Shown: positions 38,513-49,197, counted from the first letter of the stretch. The stretch: 64,000 bases of DNA from an uncultured Clostridia bacterium (GCA_945863885.1 CAMAZY010000003.1:62001-126000); one strand, 5' to 3'. Made by a program: numbers and translations. The notes: a model not told the origin generated them from the letters alone.

Positions 38513-40306
38513 ATGAAAAGCAAAACACTTTTCGAAAACCTTAGGTACATGCTGCAAAACTGGAGAAAGTGGGACAGCAAAAGCATTATAATTTTCTTTT
38601 TGCGTGTGCCTGCCCTCGTGCTCCAACCCATTCTCACCGCCTACATACCGAAAGCAATCATTGACTGCATCAACCAAAGCGTGTCCGTAAAAGAGCTTAC
38701 CGTCACTGTTGCTCTTTTAAGCGTCGGTGTTGCTATGACAACATGGCTCGGACCGTTTTTACAGGAACTGCTTTCGGGGTCGGCAAGAGTGATCCGTATG
38801 CGCTATGCGGTCAAGGCGTTCGAAAAAAATCTGACGGCGGATTACATGAAAATCGAATCTCTCGAGGGCAGAGAGAAAAACAAACGGGCGGCGGAGTTTT
38901 ACCAAAGCTATTATTCGGCGGCGTCCGACTTTATCGAGACGCTCAATCAGGCTGTGGTATGCATCATCGGCGTGCTGGCTTCGATGGCACTGATTTACAA
39001 AATCAACGTCCTGATGATTCTGCTGATTCTTTCGACGTGCGTCGGGGAGTTTTTCATTCTCCGCTTTCTCAACGCCCGTGAAAAAAGCGTCAAGAACGAA
39101 AGAAGCTCGGTTTTCGTCAAGCTCGATTATTATTACGAGCAAAGCCGCAGCGGCGAAGCGGCAAAGGATATCCGTCTTTACGGCTTTTCCGATTACTTCA
39201 TCAGCCTTTATGCCCGGCTTGTCAGCCGCCTTGAACAAATCGTTTCAAAGTACACCGGTCAAAGTGCAAGCGTCAGCGGCGTCCGGGCTTCCCTCAATCT
39301 TATCCGGGAGACCGTCGCCTACGCTTATCTTGTTTATCTCGTTACGGCGGGACGGCTCGGCGTGTCGGACTTCATTTTTTACTTCGGCATCATTACGGGC
39401 TTTTCGAACTGGATTATGAGCCTTGTTTACAGCTATTCGAATATCGAACGCTGCTGTAACGACTGCGAAGCGTACCGGAATTTTGTTGAAGATGCCGACC
39501 CAAGCCCTGACAGCGGCAGGAAAGCCGCATTCCACTCCGTCGACAGCATTACCTTTCAGTCTGTCTTTTTCCGTTATCCCGAAGCCGACGGCGACACGAT
39601 TTGCGATATGTCCTTTACCGTGAATAAGGGCGAAAATATTGCAATCGTCGGCGAAAACGGAGCCGGAAAGACGACCGCCGTCAAGCTTCTTTGCGGTCTT
39701 TACCGCCCGACAAGAGGCAAAATTATCATCAACGGCGAAAACTCGGCCGACCTTTCCCGTGACAGTCTTTTTTCGCTTTTCGCTCCCGTTTTTCAGGATT
39801 CGGAGTTTATGCCGATGACGGTTGCACAGAACATATCCGCCGAATTTGACTGCGACAAGAAAAAGCTTTATGACGCTTTCGAAAAAGCCGGTATCAAGGA
39901 GAAAATTCTTGCCCTGCCCGAGCAGGAGAACACACCGATGATTAAGGATGTCTTTAAAAATGCGGCGGAGTTTTCCGGCGGCGAAAAGCAGAAGCTTCTT
40001 TTAGCAAAAGCGATTTATAAAAACGCACCCGTTCTGATTCTTGACGAGCCGACAGCAGCGCTTGATCCGATTGCCGAAAACGAGCTTTACTTAAAGTACA
40101 GTGAAATGACAAAGGAAAAAATCTCGTTCTTTATTTCGCACCGCCTGTCCTCCACCCGCTTTTGCGACAGAATCTTTTTTATCAAGGACGGCAAAATCGC
40201 CGAAAGCGGAACGCATGACGAGCTGATGGCGAAAAACGGCGAGTACAGCCGTATGTTCCGGATTCAAAGCTATTACTACCGTGAGAACGGGGGTGATGCC
40301 GTATGA
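38513..40306 (+). CDS. ABC transporter, fused permease/ATPase (subunit 1)
   Basis: GENGAGKTTAVKLLCG; FSGGEKQKLLLAKAIYKNAPVLILDEPTAALDP. Confidence 0.93.
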   Translation: MKSKTLFENLRYMLQNWRKWDSKSIIIFFLRVPALVLQPILTAYIPKAIIDCINQSVSVKELTVTVALLSVGVAMTTWLGPFLQELLSGSARVIRMRYAVKAFEKNLTADYMKIESLEGREKNKRAAEFYQSYYSAASDFIETLNQAVVCIIGVLASMALIYKINVLMILLILSTCVGEFFILRFLNAREKSVKNERSSVFVKLDYYYEQSRSGEAAKDIRLYGFSDYFISLYARLVSRLEQIVSKYTGQSASVSGVRASLNLIRETVAYAYLVYLVTAGRLGVSDFIFYFGIITGFSNWIMSLVYSYSNIERCCNDCEAYRNFVEDADPSPDSGRKAAFHSVDSITFQSVFFRYPEADGDTICDMSFTVNKGENIAIVGENGAGKTTAVKLLCGLYRPTRGKIIINGENSADLSRDSLFSLFAPVFQDSEFMPMTVAQNISAEFDCDKKKLYDAFEKAGIKEKILALPEQENTPMIKDVFKNAAEFSGGEKQKLLLAKAIYKNAPVLILDEPTAALDPIAENELYLKYSEMTKEKISFFISHRLSSTRFCDRIFFIKDGKIAESGTHDELMAKNGEYSRMFRIQSYYYRENGGDAV

Positions 40307-42144
40307 AGACCGCCAAAACCGTTCTCGAAGCCTTCCGGGAAATGCAGCGGCTCGAAAAAAGGCTGATTCCCGCCTGTCTGATTGTTGCGGTCATCGGGGC
40401 GGTAAGTCCGTTCGTCAACATCAAGGCTACGTCCGTGATTATCGACCAACTTGACAGCGACGCCGGCATGAAACAGCTTATGTTTTACATCGCCGCCGCA
40501 GTCATCATCAACTTTGTTCTCTTTTTCTTAAACAGCTTTTTGGGCGATATGTTCTATATGTACCGCTCCATGCTTTATAACCGTGAACTTCAGGCCGTTG
40601 CGTCAAAGCTTTATTCGGTTGAGTTTAAAAAGACCGAAAACGCCCTTTTCAAGGAGCTTTTACACAAGCACTCTGAGGCGCAGAACCGTGTCTTTTCCGC
40701 ATTTTCTCAGTTTTCGTGGATGCTTCGTGACTTCGTTTCGGGCTTTTTGACACTCATCATATCGCTTGTTTTCATTTTTCCGCTTTTCAAAATCGGACTG
40801 ACGAAGACGGGTGAAAGCTTTTTCGAAAAGCCGGTATTTCTGCTGAGCATTTTTGCGGCTATTGCCGTCATGGCGGCGATTATTTTGGTTGTCGCCCTGA
40901 AGATGAACAAGCAATGGTTTTTAGCCTCCGACGAATATTCACGGCTCGACCGCCTGTTCTATTTCTTTCTTGAAAAGTTCAAGGACTACAAAACCGGCAA
41001 GGATTTCCGCCTTTACCGTGAGCAGGAGCTGATTGAAAAAATCGCCGCCGACAGTCTTTTGAACGACGGCGAAAAGGTGCTCAAAAAAGCGTCGGTGAAT
41101 TCGGCGAAATCAAGCTCGTTTGTTGCGCTCTTAGGCTCGCTTGTCGGATTCGGGATTTATCTTTTTATCGGCATCAAAGGGCTTTTAGGCTCGTTTTCGA
41201 TAGGCTCACTCGTGCTGTACTGCGGCTCGTTCATGCAGGTCATTTCCGGCATCATGAAAATGGCGGCAACCTTCGGAAAAACCGCCGAAATGGTGCCGCT
41301 TGTCAACTACTATTTCGAAATTATCAATACAGAGGACGACATCCGATACGGCGAAAAAACGGTTGACAGCGAAAACGGAATCGACATCGAGTTTCAAAAC
41401 GTCTCGTTCACCTACCCCGGCTCAGACAAAAAAGCGCTCGACAAGGTAAGCCTTACCATCAAAAACGGCGAACACCTTGCGGTTGTCGGACGAAACGGAA
41501 GCGGCAAGACGACCTTTATCAAGCTTCTTTGCCGCCTGTACGACCCGGACGAGGGCGAAATCCTGATTAACGGCGAGAACATCAGGCGGTATTCGAAAGA
41601 AAGCCTACTGAAGCTTTTCTCTCCTGTCTTTCAGGACTTTGCGGTTTTCGCTTTTTCGGTTTCGGAAAACCTTTCTGCGTCGGGGGAGTACGACAGCGAA
41701 AAGCTGGAACGAGCACTCAGGGAAGCCGATATTTTCGAAAGAGTCGAAAAAATGCCGCAAAAGGAAAAGACCTGTCTATTTAAATCGCTCGACAAAAACG
41801 GTGTTGACGTTTCGGGCGGTGAACAGCAGAAAATCGCACTCGCCCGTGCGCTGTACAAGGATTCACCCGTTGTGGTTCTTGACGAGCCGACGGCGGCGCT
41901 TGATCCGATTGCGGAAAACGAGATTTACAGCCGTTTCAATTCCTTTACAAAGGACAAAACCGCCATTTATATTTCGCACCGGCTTTCAAGCTGTGTATTC
42001 TGTGACCGTGTAGCCGTATTTGATAAAGCGAAGCTTATTGAGACGGGAGCACACAAGGAGCTTTTGGAAAAAGGCGGAAAATACGCCGCCCTCTGGAACG
42101 CACAGGCACAGTACTATTGTCAGAATTCAGAAAACAGAAAGTAG
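40303..42144 (+). CDS. ABC transporter, fused permease/ATPase (subunit 2)
   Basis: GRNGSGKTTFIKLLCR; VSGGEQQKIALARALYKDSPVVVLDEPTAALDP; overlaps subunit 1 stop. Confidence 0.93.
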   Translation: MKTAKTVLEAFREMQRLEKRLIPACLIVAVIGAVSPFVNIKATSVIIDQLDSDAGMKQLMFYIAAAVIINFVLFFLNSFLGDMFYMYRSMLYNRELQAVASKLYSVEFKKTENALFKELLHKHSEAQNRVFSAFSQFSWMLRDFVSGFLTLIISLVFIFPLFKIGLTKTGESFFEKPVFLLSIFAAIAVMAAIILVVALKMNKQWFLASDEYSRLDRLFYFFLEKFKDYKTGKDFRLYREQELIEKIAADSLLNDGEKVLKKASVNSAKSSSFVALLGSLVGFGIYLFIGIKGLLGSFSIGSLVLYCGSFMQVISGIMKMAATFGKTAEMVPLVNYYFEIINTEDDIRYGEKTVDSENGIDIEFQNVSFTYPGSDKKALDKVSLTIKNGEHLAVVGRNGSGKTTFIKLLCRLYDPDEGEILINGENIRRYSKESLLKLFSPVFQDFAVFAFSVSENLSASGEYDSEKLERALREADIFERVEKMPQKEKTCLFKSLDKNGVDVSGGEQQKIALARALYKDSPVVVLDEPTAALDPIAENEIYSRFNSFTKDKTAIYISHRLSSCVFCDRVAVFDKAKLIETGAHKELLEKGGKYAALWNAQAQYYCQNSENRK

Positions 42145-42203
42145 AAATCAGACTCCCGGACTGTCACTTGCAGGCAGTCCGGGAGTTGTTTTACAAATTT
42201 CTT

Positions 42204-44147
42204 TTACGCTTTCTGCGTTTCAAAAAGGCTCGACCAGTTTTCATAATACTCGTACTGCTTCATCAGTTTTCTTGCCTGAATGTAGTCGTACGCCTTCTTG
42301 TGGAACGTGTCAAGCTCCTTGGAAGCCGCTTTCAGGGCGGCCGTTTTCGCCTTGATGTTTTCCCTGGTGTCCTCGGGCATAGCATTCGCTTCGTTGTATC
42401 TGTCCAGCGTCGGCTCGCTTAAGCCGTAAAGCTCCTCGACCGTGTGAGAAAGAAGCTCTCTCGCCTTTTCGGTTTTCTTCACCATGTCGGGCTGATTGAA
42501 ACGGTCTTTTTCGTCGATAATCAGCTTCTGCGCTTTGAGTAACCGCTTCAGCTTCCGCTTTTCCTTGCCGGAGACTGTTTCGATTCTTTGTTGATTTTCT
42601 TTGTACTGTTCGACCGCATTGGCGTAGATTTTCTGCGCATTTTCAAGCTGACCGTCGGAAAGATTGCCCGTTGCGTAGTCCTCAAGAGCCGCTCTGATTT
42701 TCAGCACGGCAATATGCGCCTCATGATCCTCTTCAGTCAGGTCGTACATCGTCAGAAGCGGAATCAGCGAAAGAATATAGCCGACAATCGTAATCACAAT
42801 CATCGCCTTTGCCATCGGCTCACGGAAAGCGGCGTTATAAAGATCGTCGTAGTTGTTCGTCAGTCCGAAATGCTTCGTAATCACAAGGTTCTGAATACAA
42901 TAGGTAATGCCCATCGTGACAAACGTTCCGATAAAGCTTACCACCTGACCTAAAAGTCCCTCAAGCCGTTCGCCGGTCTTATACTGCTGATAGTCGAGGA
43001 TATCCGCATTGATAGCGCCGTCGCTGATGAGCGGGAAGGTCATGAAAAAGCCGCGAAGCCAGGTAAATACGAACAATGCCCAGATATTACGGATACAAAG
43101 AAGCATACCGATCATGCTGACAATGTTGCAGACGGTATAGAAAACAACAAGGTTTTTCTTGCCGATCTTTCGGATAATAATCGGCGCTAAGAACATTGCC
43201 GGGGTCGCCGCCATACCGAGAATCGTCGTGAGCGTGCCGTTGAGCACGCCCTGCTTTTCCGTTGTCAGATTCAGCATATCCTTGATTCCGTAATAAAAAT
43301 ACCAGGTCGTGACGTTGCCGATACCCATCTGGAAAAATACGAACCAGGAAGAAATTGTTCTTGACCATGTGTACTTATTTTTTGCGCCGGACAGGATGCC
43401 CTTTAAAAACGGCACTTTCGGCGTATAGTCCTTGGAAACGATAATTCGCTCTTGTGTACCCGTATAGGACAAAAAGCCGAGAAAGACACCGAAAATTCCG
43501 AAAGCCGGCATAATGATCCGGTACGCCGTGATATGCTCCAAGCCGCCCGTAAAGCCGGCGATGATCGGAACGAACAGTCCCGTGATACTCGGAGCAAGCG
43601 AAAAAACGAACGTCGAAATCGAAATAACGTCTGCTCTTTCGGTCGAGTTCGGGCTCATGACCTGAACAAGAGTCGTATACGCCTGTTCATAAAACGGATA
43701 GCAAAGCTGAAGCGCAATATACACAACAAAAAGCGACCAGAGCTTTGCATTATACGTCATCGACTCGAACGGCAACAGGGCAAAACCGGTTGTCAGTAAA
43801 ACCGTCGGGATTCCGGCATAAAGAAGATAGGGACGGAATTTGCCCTTTTTGCTTCTCGTGTTGTCTATAATCATACCCCGAAGCGGTACAATCAGAAGAT
43901 TCAGTACCGTCGCAATCAGGCTTAAATTGACAAGGTCGTCATTCTTAAGACCGAGAGCCGAACCGGCAAGCAGATTTGTTCCCGAAAGTCCGATATAGTA
44001 CGCAACGGCGATAACAAACTTGACGCCGATACCGCCGACGGAATACGCCATGATTTCCTTGTACGGAATATATCTGCCTTCGGGCGGTGTATTCCAATGG
44101 GTTTTAACAGAGCCGACAAGCCCCTTTGCTTTTTCAACTACATTCAT
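42204..44147 (-). CDS. GPH-family (MFS_2) sugar transporter with C-terminal cytosolic extension
   Basis: LSLIATVLNLLIVPLRGMIIDNTRSKKGKFRPYLLYAGIP; 12-TM pattern. Confidence 0.85.
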   Translation of the reverse strand: MNVVEKAKGLVGSVKTHWNTPPEGRYIPYKEIMAYSVGGIGVKFVIAVAYYIGLSGTNLLAGSALGLKNDDLVNLSLIATVLNLLIVPLRGMIIDNTRSKKGKFRPYLLYAGIPTVLLTTGFALLPFESMTYNAKLWSLFVVYIALQLCYPFYEQAYTTLVQVMSPNSTERADVISISTFVFSLAPSITGLFVPIIAGFTGGLEHITAYRIIMPAFGIFGVFLGFLSYTGTQERIIVSKDYTPKVPFLKGILSGAKNKYTWSRTISSWFVFFQMGIGNVTTWYFYYGIKDMLNLTTEKQGVLNGTLTTILGMAATPAMFLAPIIIRKIGKKNLVVFYTVCNIVSMIGMLLCIRNIWALFVFTWLRGFFMTFPLISDGAINADILDYQQYKTGERLEGLLGQVVSFIGTFVTMGITYCIQNLVITKHFGLTNNYDDLYNAAFREPMAKAMIVITIVGYILSLIPLLTMYDLTEEDHEAHIAVLKIRAALEDYATGNLSDGQLENAQKIYANAVEQYKENQQRIETVSGKEKRKLKRLLKAQKLIIDEKDRFNQPDMVKKTEKARELLSHTVEELYGLSEPTLDRYNEANAMPEDTRENIKAKTAALKAASKELDTFHKKAYDYIQARKLMKQYEYYENWSSLFETQKA

Positions 44148-44304
44148 CTCAACATCTCCTTCGGAGTATCCCTGACGATTATTTTACCATGAAACAGCAG
44201 TCAATCTCCATTCACTTAGTGCATAAAAAAGAACGGCAAAATTTAACTATTTTGACAACAAAAAAAGGGCGGCGAAATGCCACCCCAAAGTATTCTGATT
44301 TCTG

Positions 44305-45546
44305 TTACTGCTTTGCACCGTCGTCGAACATTTCGAGCGCTTTCACGGAAGCGGCGAAGCAGTTGGCAAGGCCTTCCTCGTTCATGTTGTCATAGGTGTC
44401 TCTTCTTGTGTGATAATAGGACTCAAGCTTGTGATTGAGACCCGTAACGCCCGTGGCTCTGAAGCCTGCCTGTGCGAATGCGGCCGAATCGGTTGCACCG
44501 CCGAGAGGAGGTACCCAACCCTTTTTACAGGGAATATCAACCGCCTTGGCGGCTTCCATAAACAGGTCGGAAACATCCTTGTCAGCCTTGACCGTACCGT
44601 TGAGGTCACGATAGTTCGTCATCAGGAATTTCGGGTCGTGAATCGTATCATATGAGAAGATGAAGGTCGGAACGTCCTTGAAGTCGTCCTTGTGCTGTTC
44701 GCACCATGCCTTGGCACCTCTTAAGCCTGCTTCCTCGGAGCCGGTCAGAACAACGCCGATTTCGGTGTTTTCAAGCTCGATACCCTCATCCTTAAGTGCC
44801 TTGAGAATGGCAATACCCATATAACAGCCGGAAAGGTTGTCGTTTGCACCGTCAACAACCCGGCGGTAGTTGACCATGAAATAAAGTCCGATGAAGAACG
44901 GAACAAAGAGAAGTCCCCAAAGACCGACCTTTGTCAGCGTGCTGTCAAGGGAAGCGACACCGAAGCCGACACCGTTTTTGGCAACGTTAACGATAGCAAG
45001 AATCAGATAGAAGAAAGCACCGCCGAAGCCGAGAATAGCGTGACCTTCGAAGCCGACACCACCCAAGGCGTAGTTAACCGGCCATTCCCATGCAGCGTCC
45101 GGGTGACCGTTGAAGATGATTCTTCTCTTGGTTTCGCCCTTGCACTTTTTAATAGCGGTAACGTTATGACCGGTCTTTTCCTTGAAAAGCGGGTCAAGAA
45201 GCTTTTTATAAACGCCGAACTCGGCAAGAACAAGAAACAGTCCGATTACGATTGCAATAATCGAAACGATCGGGCAGAAAAAGTAAGCAACAACAGCGAT
45301 GAGAACGAGCGTCATCGTGTAATAAAGCCAGCCGTAAAAGGCGCCGGGATGCTCTTTGAAGGACTCAACCTCTGCGCTGTCGCAGCCGCAGTCCTCTTTT
45401 AAGACCTTTGCCATGTATTCGCAGGCCTGCTGTTCACCCTTGGAGCCGGGATTTCTTTTTTCAAAGGTCTTGCAGATATGGGTGATTTCGTCAACCATAT
45501 ACTTGGCGGCCCAGTTCTTTTTGTCAATGATTTTCTTGAGATCCAT
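44305..45546 (-). CDS. M28-family peptidase with embedded TM segments
   Basis: IIFNGHPDAAWEW; DGANDNLSGCYMG; LTGSEEAGLRGAKAWCEQH; hydrophobic stretches between ligand motifs. Confidence 0.85.
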   Translation of the reverse strand: MDLKKIIDKKNWAAKYMVDEITHICKTFEKRNPGSKGEQQACEYMAKVLKEDCGCDSAEVESFKEHPGAFYGWLYYTMTLVLIAVVAYFFCPIVSIIAIVIGLFLVLAEFGVYKKLLDPLFKEKTGHNVTAIKKCKGETKRRIIFNGHPDAAWEWPVNYALGGVGFEGHAILGFGGAFFYLILAIVNVAKNGVGFGVASLDSTLTKVGLWGLLFVPFFIGLYFMVNYRRVVDGANDNLSGCYMGIAILKALKDEGIELENTEIGVVLTGSEEAGLRGAKAWCEQHKDDFKDVPTFIFSYDTIHDPKFLMTNYRDLNGTVKADKDVSDLFMEAAKAVDIPCKKGWVPPLGGATDSAAFAQAGFRATGVTGLNHKLESYYHTRRDTYDNMNEEGLANCFAASVKALEMFDDGAKQ

Positions 45547-45838
45547 AAAAATTCCTCCCACTCAAATAAAAAAGGAAGACATTCTCTTCTATGGGAACGT
45601 CCTCGTCCTTACGATATGATATGTTATCATTTTGTTATAAATTTGTCAAGATTTTGCTTTATTTTTATATACTTTTCCGTTACGCAAAAGAACGAAATGT
45701 CGCTGAATTTTTATTAAAAATTATTAAAAGCACTCTTTTTTCAGATTCGCTTTAAATTCGTGCGCCGATACTTGTAGATTCAAATAAAATATGATATGAT
45801 AATATGTCAAAGTATATACGAAAGGTCAAGTTAACTCC

Positions 45839-46702
45839 ATGCTCAACGTACTTTTTGTCTGCACCGGCAACACCTGCCGAAGCCCGATGGCAAGCGCCAT
45901 ACTCAATCATATTGCAAAAGAGCGAAATTACAATATCCGTTCATCAAGTGCAGGACTTGCCGCCTTTTCCGGTGACGAAGCGAGCGAAAACGCCGTCAAG
46001 GCACTTTCCGAAATCGGGATTGACCTCTCGTCCCACCGTTCAAGACCCGTCAATCCGTATCTGCTTTTTGAAAGCGACTATATTGTCGGCATGAGTCCGT
46101 CGCACATCAATGCGCTTTTGCCTTATACCGAAAAGGACAAGCTTCTTTGCTTTCCGGGCGGGATTCCCGACCCGTACGGCGGCGATATCGAAACTTACCG
46201 CAAGACGAGAGACAAAATCAAAAGCGGGATTGAAGAAATGCTCCCGTTGTTTTGTGAAGTCAGAATTAGGCCGATGAGCGAAAAGACTGTTGATGCCGTG
46301 GCGGCACTTGAAAAGGAATGCTTTTCCGTGCCGTGGAGCCGCAAATCAATCGAAGAGGAGCTGACGAACGATACGGCACACTTTTTTGTCGCCGAACGAT
46401 TCGGAAGCGTCATCGGCTATATCGGAACGAACATCATCGCCGACGAATGTTATATCACGAACGTTGCCGTCACACAAAAAGAGCGCAGACAAGGCGTTGC
46501 ACAGGCACTTCTTGAAAAGGCCGAAGAAACAGCAAAGGAGCACAATTGCCGGTTCATCACCCTCGAAGTCAGACCGAGCAACGAAGCGGCCATTTTGCTG
46601 TACACGAAGCAAGGCTACCAAAAATGCGGACTTCGGAAAAACTATTATACCGCTCCCGATGAGGACGGACTGATTATGACAAAATATTTCAGCGAGGAAT
46701 GA
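45839..46702 (+). CDS. Fusion of LMW (YwlE-like) phosphatase and RimI-type N-acetyltransferase
   Basis: LFVCTGNTCRSPMASAIL phosphatase loop, DPYGG acid loop, then RimI GNAT (ECFSVPWSRKSIEEEL...ERRQGVAQALLEKAEE). Confidence 0.9.
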   Translation: MLNVLFVCTGNTCRSPMASAILNHIAKERNYNIRSSSAGLAAFSGDEASENAVKALSEIGIDLSSHRSRPVNPYLLFESDYIVGMSPSHINALLPYTEKDKLLCFPGGIPDPYGGDIETYRKTRDKIKSGIEEMLPLFCEVRIRPMSEKTVDAVAALEKECFSVPWSRKSIEEELTNDTAHFFVAERFGSVIGYIGTNIIADECYITNVAVTQKERRQGVAQALLEKAEETAKEHNCRFITLEVRPSNEAAILLYTKQGYQKCGLRKNYYTAPDEDGLIMTKYFSEE

Positions 46703-46706
46703 AAAA

Positions 46707-47729
46707 ATGAAAATATTAGCAATTGAATCGTCCTGTGACGAAACCGCAGCCGCCGTTGTCGAAAACGGAAGGAAGGTACTTTCAAGCGTGATTGCATCAC
46801 AGGTCAGCGAACATATTATCTACGGCGGCGTTGTCCCCGAAATCGCCTCACGGCGGCATGCAGAAGCGATCAGCGGCGTTGTCGGTCAGGCACTCAGTCA
46901 GGCAAACCTTACGTTAGCCGACATTGACGCCGTTGCGGTCACCTACGGACCGGGACTGATCGGGGCGCTTCTTGTCGGCGTCAACTACGCAAAATCGCTC
47001 GCCTACGCTTCGGGTCTTCCGCTGATTCCCGTTCACCATCTTCGCTCTCATATTGCGGCGAACTACTTATGCCACGAAGACCTTGAACCGCCGTTTTTCT
47101 GCCTTGTCGTTTCCGGCGGACACAGCCATCTTGTAAAAGTCAACAGCTATACCGACTACGAAATTATCGGCAAAACGAGAGACGACGCAGCGGGCGAAGC
47201 CCTTGACAAGGCGGCACGAAGTATGGGATTACCCTACCCCGGCGGCTTAAATCTTGATAAAATTGCGAAAGACGGCAACCCGAAAGCGTACCGTTTCCCC
47301 CACCCGAGAGTTGACGGTTCTCCGTTCGACTTCAGCTTTTCGGGGCTGAAAACGTCCGTCATCAACACGATTCACAATGCGAAGCAAAAGGGCGAAGAAA
47401 TCAATATTCCCGACCTCGGTGCATCGTTCATGAACGCCGTTGTGGATTGTCTTTGCTCGAACACCGAAAAGGCCGCCGAACAGTTCGGCTTTCACAAAAT
47501 TGTTCTTGCCGGCGGCGTCAGCGCCAATTCCGTTTTACGCCGGCGCATGAACGAAATCTGTAAAAAACACGGCTGGTCGCTCTATATGCCCGAGCTTTCG
47601 CTGTGCGGAGACAATGCCGCCATGGTCGGCGCACAAGGCTATTACGAATACCTGAGCGGCAACACGGCTGAACTTTCCCTCAACGCCTACGCCGGACTTT
47701 CGATTGATGAAAGCCCAAGGAACAAATAA
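46707..47729 (+). CDS. tsaD: tRNA N6-adenosine threonylcarbamoyltransferase TsaD
   Basis: LAIESSCDETAAAVVENG; GVVPEIASRRHAE; LAGGVSANSVLRRRM. Confidence 0.97.
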   Translation: MKILAIESSCDETAAAVVENGRKVLSSVIASQVSEHIIYGGVVPEIASRRHAEAISGVVGQALSQANLTLADIDAVAVTYGPGLIGALLVGVNYAKSLAYASGLPLIPVHHLRSHIAANYLCHEDLEPPFFCLVVSGGHSHLVKVNSYTDYEIIGKTRDDAAGEALDKAARSMGLPYPGGLNLDKIAKDGNPKAYRFPHPRVDGSPFDFSFSGLKTSVINTIHNAKQKGEEINIPDLGASFMNAVVDCLCSNTEKAAEQFGFHKIVLAGGVSANSVLRRRMNEICKKHGWSLYMPELSLCGDNAAMVGAQGYYEYLSGNTAELSLNAYAGLSIDESPRNK

Positions 47730-47776
47730 TCTCGTCAGCTTGTGAATATATAACTCTATGAAAGGAAGTGTACTTC

Positions 47777-48991
47777 ATGAAGCACAACAAATCAACCGCA
47801 AAAGTATTCACCGCCGTTATCACGCTGTTTCTCCTGACCGTTTCGCTTGCTGTTTTTGCCTCAGCGGAAGACATCACGGTATCGGCACCTACGTTCAGGC
47901 TTGTTTCGTCAACCACTCAATCAGTCAAAATCGCATGGGAAACGACCGATGAAGTTTACTGCTTCAAAGTCTACAAGATGAACAATGAAACAGGAAAATA
48001 CGAAACCGTGTACAAAGGTCGGAAAACGGAAATGACCGTTGACGGACTTTCGCCGGGAACGGAATATCTTTTTGCCGTACGGGCCTATATCATTGCCGAC
48101 GCAAAGACCTATAAAAGCAGTCTCATTAAGCTTACCTGCAATACGAAGCTTGACACCGTAAAGGGAATCAACCAAAGTGAAACCACTTCCACATCACACC
48201 GTCTCACATGGAAAAGAATAGACGGAGCGGACGGTTATCAGATTTATTTTTACAACACCGAAAAGAAAAAGTATGTTTTGATCGGTCAGACATCAAAAAG
48301 CACCTGCAAGCTGACCGGACTTTCAAGTGCATACACCTATACATACAAAATCAGAGCGTTCAGTCTCAAAAAAGACGGAAGCAAGCTATATGCAAAAGCG
48401 TCCGCCGCATTTAACGCCGTCACCCTGCCGGCCGCTGTCACTTCGTTCACCGCTTCATCGGTTACGACAAGCTCGTTTAATCTGAAATGGAGTGCCGCAG
48501 AAAGAAGCGACGGATACCGGATTTATGAGCAGAACCCGGAAACCAAGAAATACACCGCCATCTCAACCGTTAAAAACATTGACTCGCTCAGCCTGTCTTC
48601 AAAAGCATCCGCACACAGCTATACCTACGTCATCAGAAGTTATGCTAAATTAAACGGGAAAACCTATTTCAGCGAAATATCAAAGCCTCTTACCGTCACA
48701 ACCAAGCCCGTCACACCGACCGCAAAGATCAAAGCCGACCTTCCCGGAAACGGCAACATCAAGGTTGAGTGGTCAAAGGTTGAGGGCGCCGACGGCTATC
48801 TGATCTACATCTCAGACAGAAAAAACAGCGGCTTTGTTCTTAAGAAAAAAGTCTCCGCCAAAACACTCGAATATACCCTTACGGGACTGAGCACAAGCAA
48901 GATCACCTATATCAAGGTGAAAGCCTTTGTATCGGTCGGCGACAAAATGGTATACAGCGCCAATTCAAAGCTTATCGGTGCGAAAGCGTAA
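47777..48991 (+). CDS. Secreted fibronectin type III repeat protein
   Basis: Signal peptide; repeated FnIII-like units (VKIAWETTDEVYCFKVYKM..., HRLTWKRIDGADGYQIYFY..., FNLKWSAAERSDGYRIYEQ..., IKVEWSKVEGADGYLIYIS...). Confidence 0.88.
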   Translation: MKHNKSTAKVFTAVITLFLLTVSLAVFASAEDITVSAPTFRLVSSTTQSVKIAWETTDEVYCFKVYKMNNETGKYETVYKGRKTEMTVDGLSPGTEYLFAVRAYIIADAKTYKSSLIKLTCNTKLDTVKGINQSETTSTSHRLTWKRIDGADGYQIYFYNTEKKKYVLIGQTSKSTCKLTGLSSAYTYTYKIRAFSLKKDGSKLYAKASAAFNAVTLPAAVTSFTASSVTTSSFNLKWSAAERSDGYRIYEQNPETKKYTAISTVKNIDSLSLSSKASAHSYTYVIRSYAKLNGKTYFSEISKPLTVTTKPVTPTAKIKADLPGNGNIKVEWSKVEGADGYLIYISDRKNSGFVLKKKVSAKTLEYTLTGLSTSKITYIKVKAFVSVGDKMVYSANSKLIGAKA

Positions 48992-49077
48992 AACGGTTCT
49001 CCGTCCGTAACCTGTCCGTAGCCGTGAAATAAAGTAACGTTACGGCGTCTATCGGTCGCAAGCCCAAACCATGCAAA

Positions 49078-49116
49078 AAAATTCCGCAATCCCAAAAACA
49101 AAGGAATTGCGGAATA
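49078..49116 (-). terminator. Terminator of tRNA-Lys
   Basis: Minus strand ATTCCGCAATTCC...GGGATTGCGGAATTTTTTT. Confidence 0.85.
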
Positions 49117-49121
49117 CGCTG

Positions 49122-49197
49122 TGGTGATCCATCGGAGATTCGAACTCCGGACACCTTGATTAAAAGTCAAGTGCTCTGCCAACTGAGCTAATGGATC
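49122..49197 (-). tRNA. tRNA-Lys (anticodon TTT)
   Basis: gatccattagctcagttggcagagcacttgacttttaatcaaggtgtccggagttcgaatctccgatggatcacca. Confidence 0.96.

Noticed and set aside
48907-49182. 91-aa minus-strand ORF starting MAEHLTFNQGVRSSNLRWIT
   Set aside because: Translation of the tRNA-Lys gene region; spurious.
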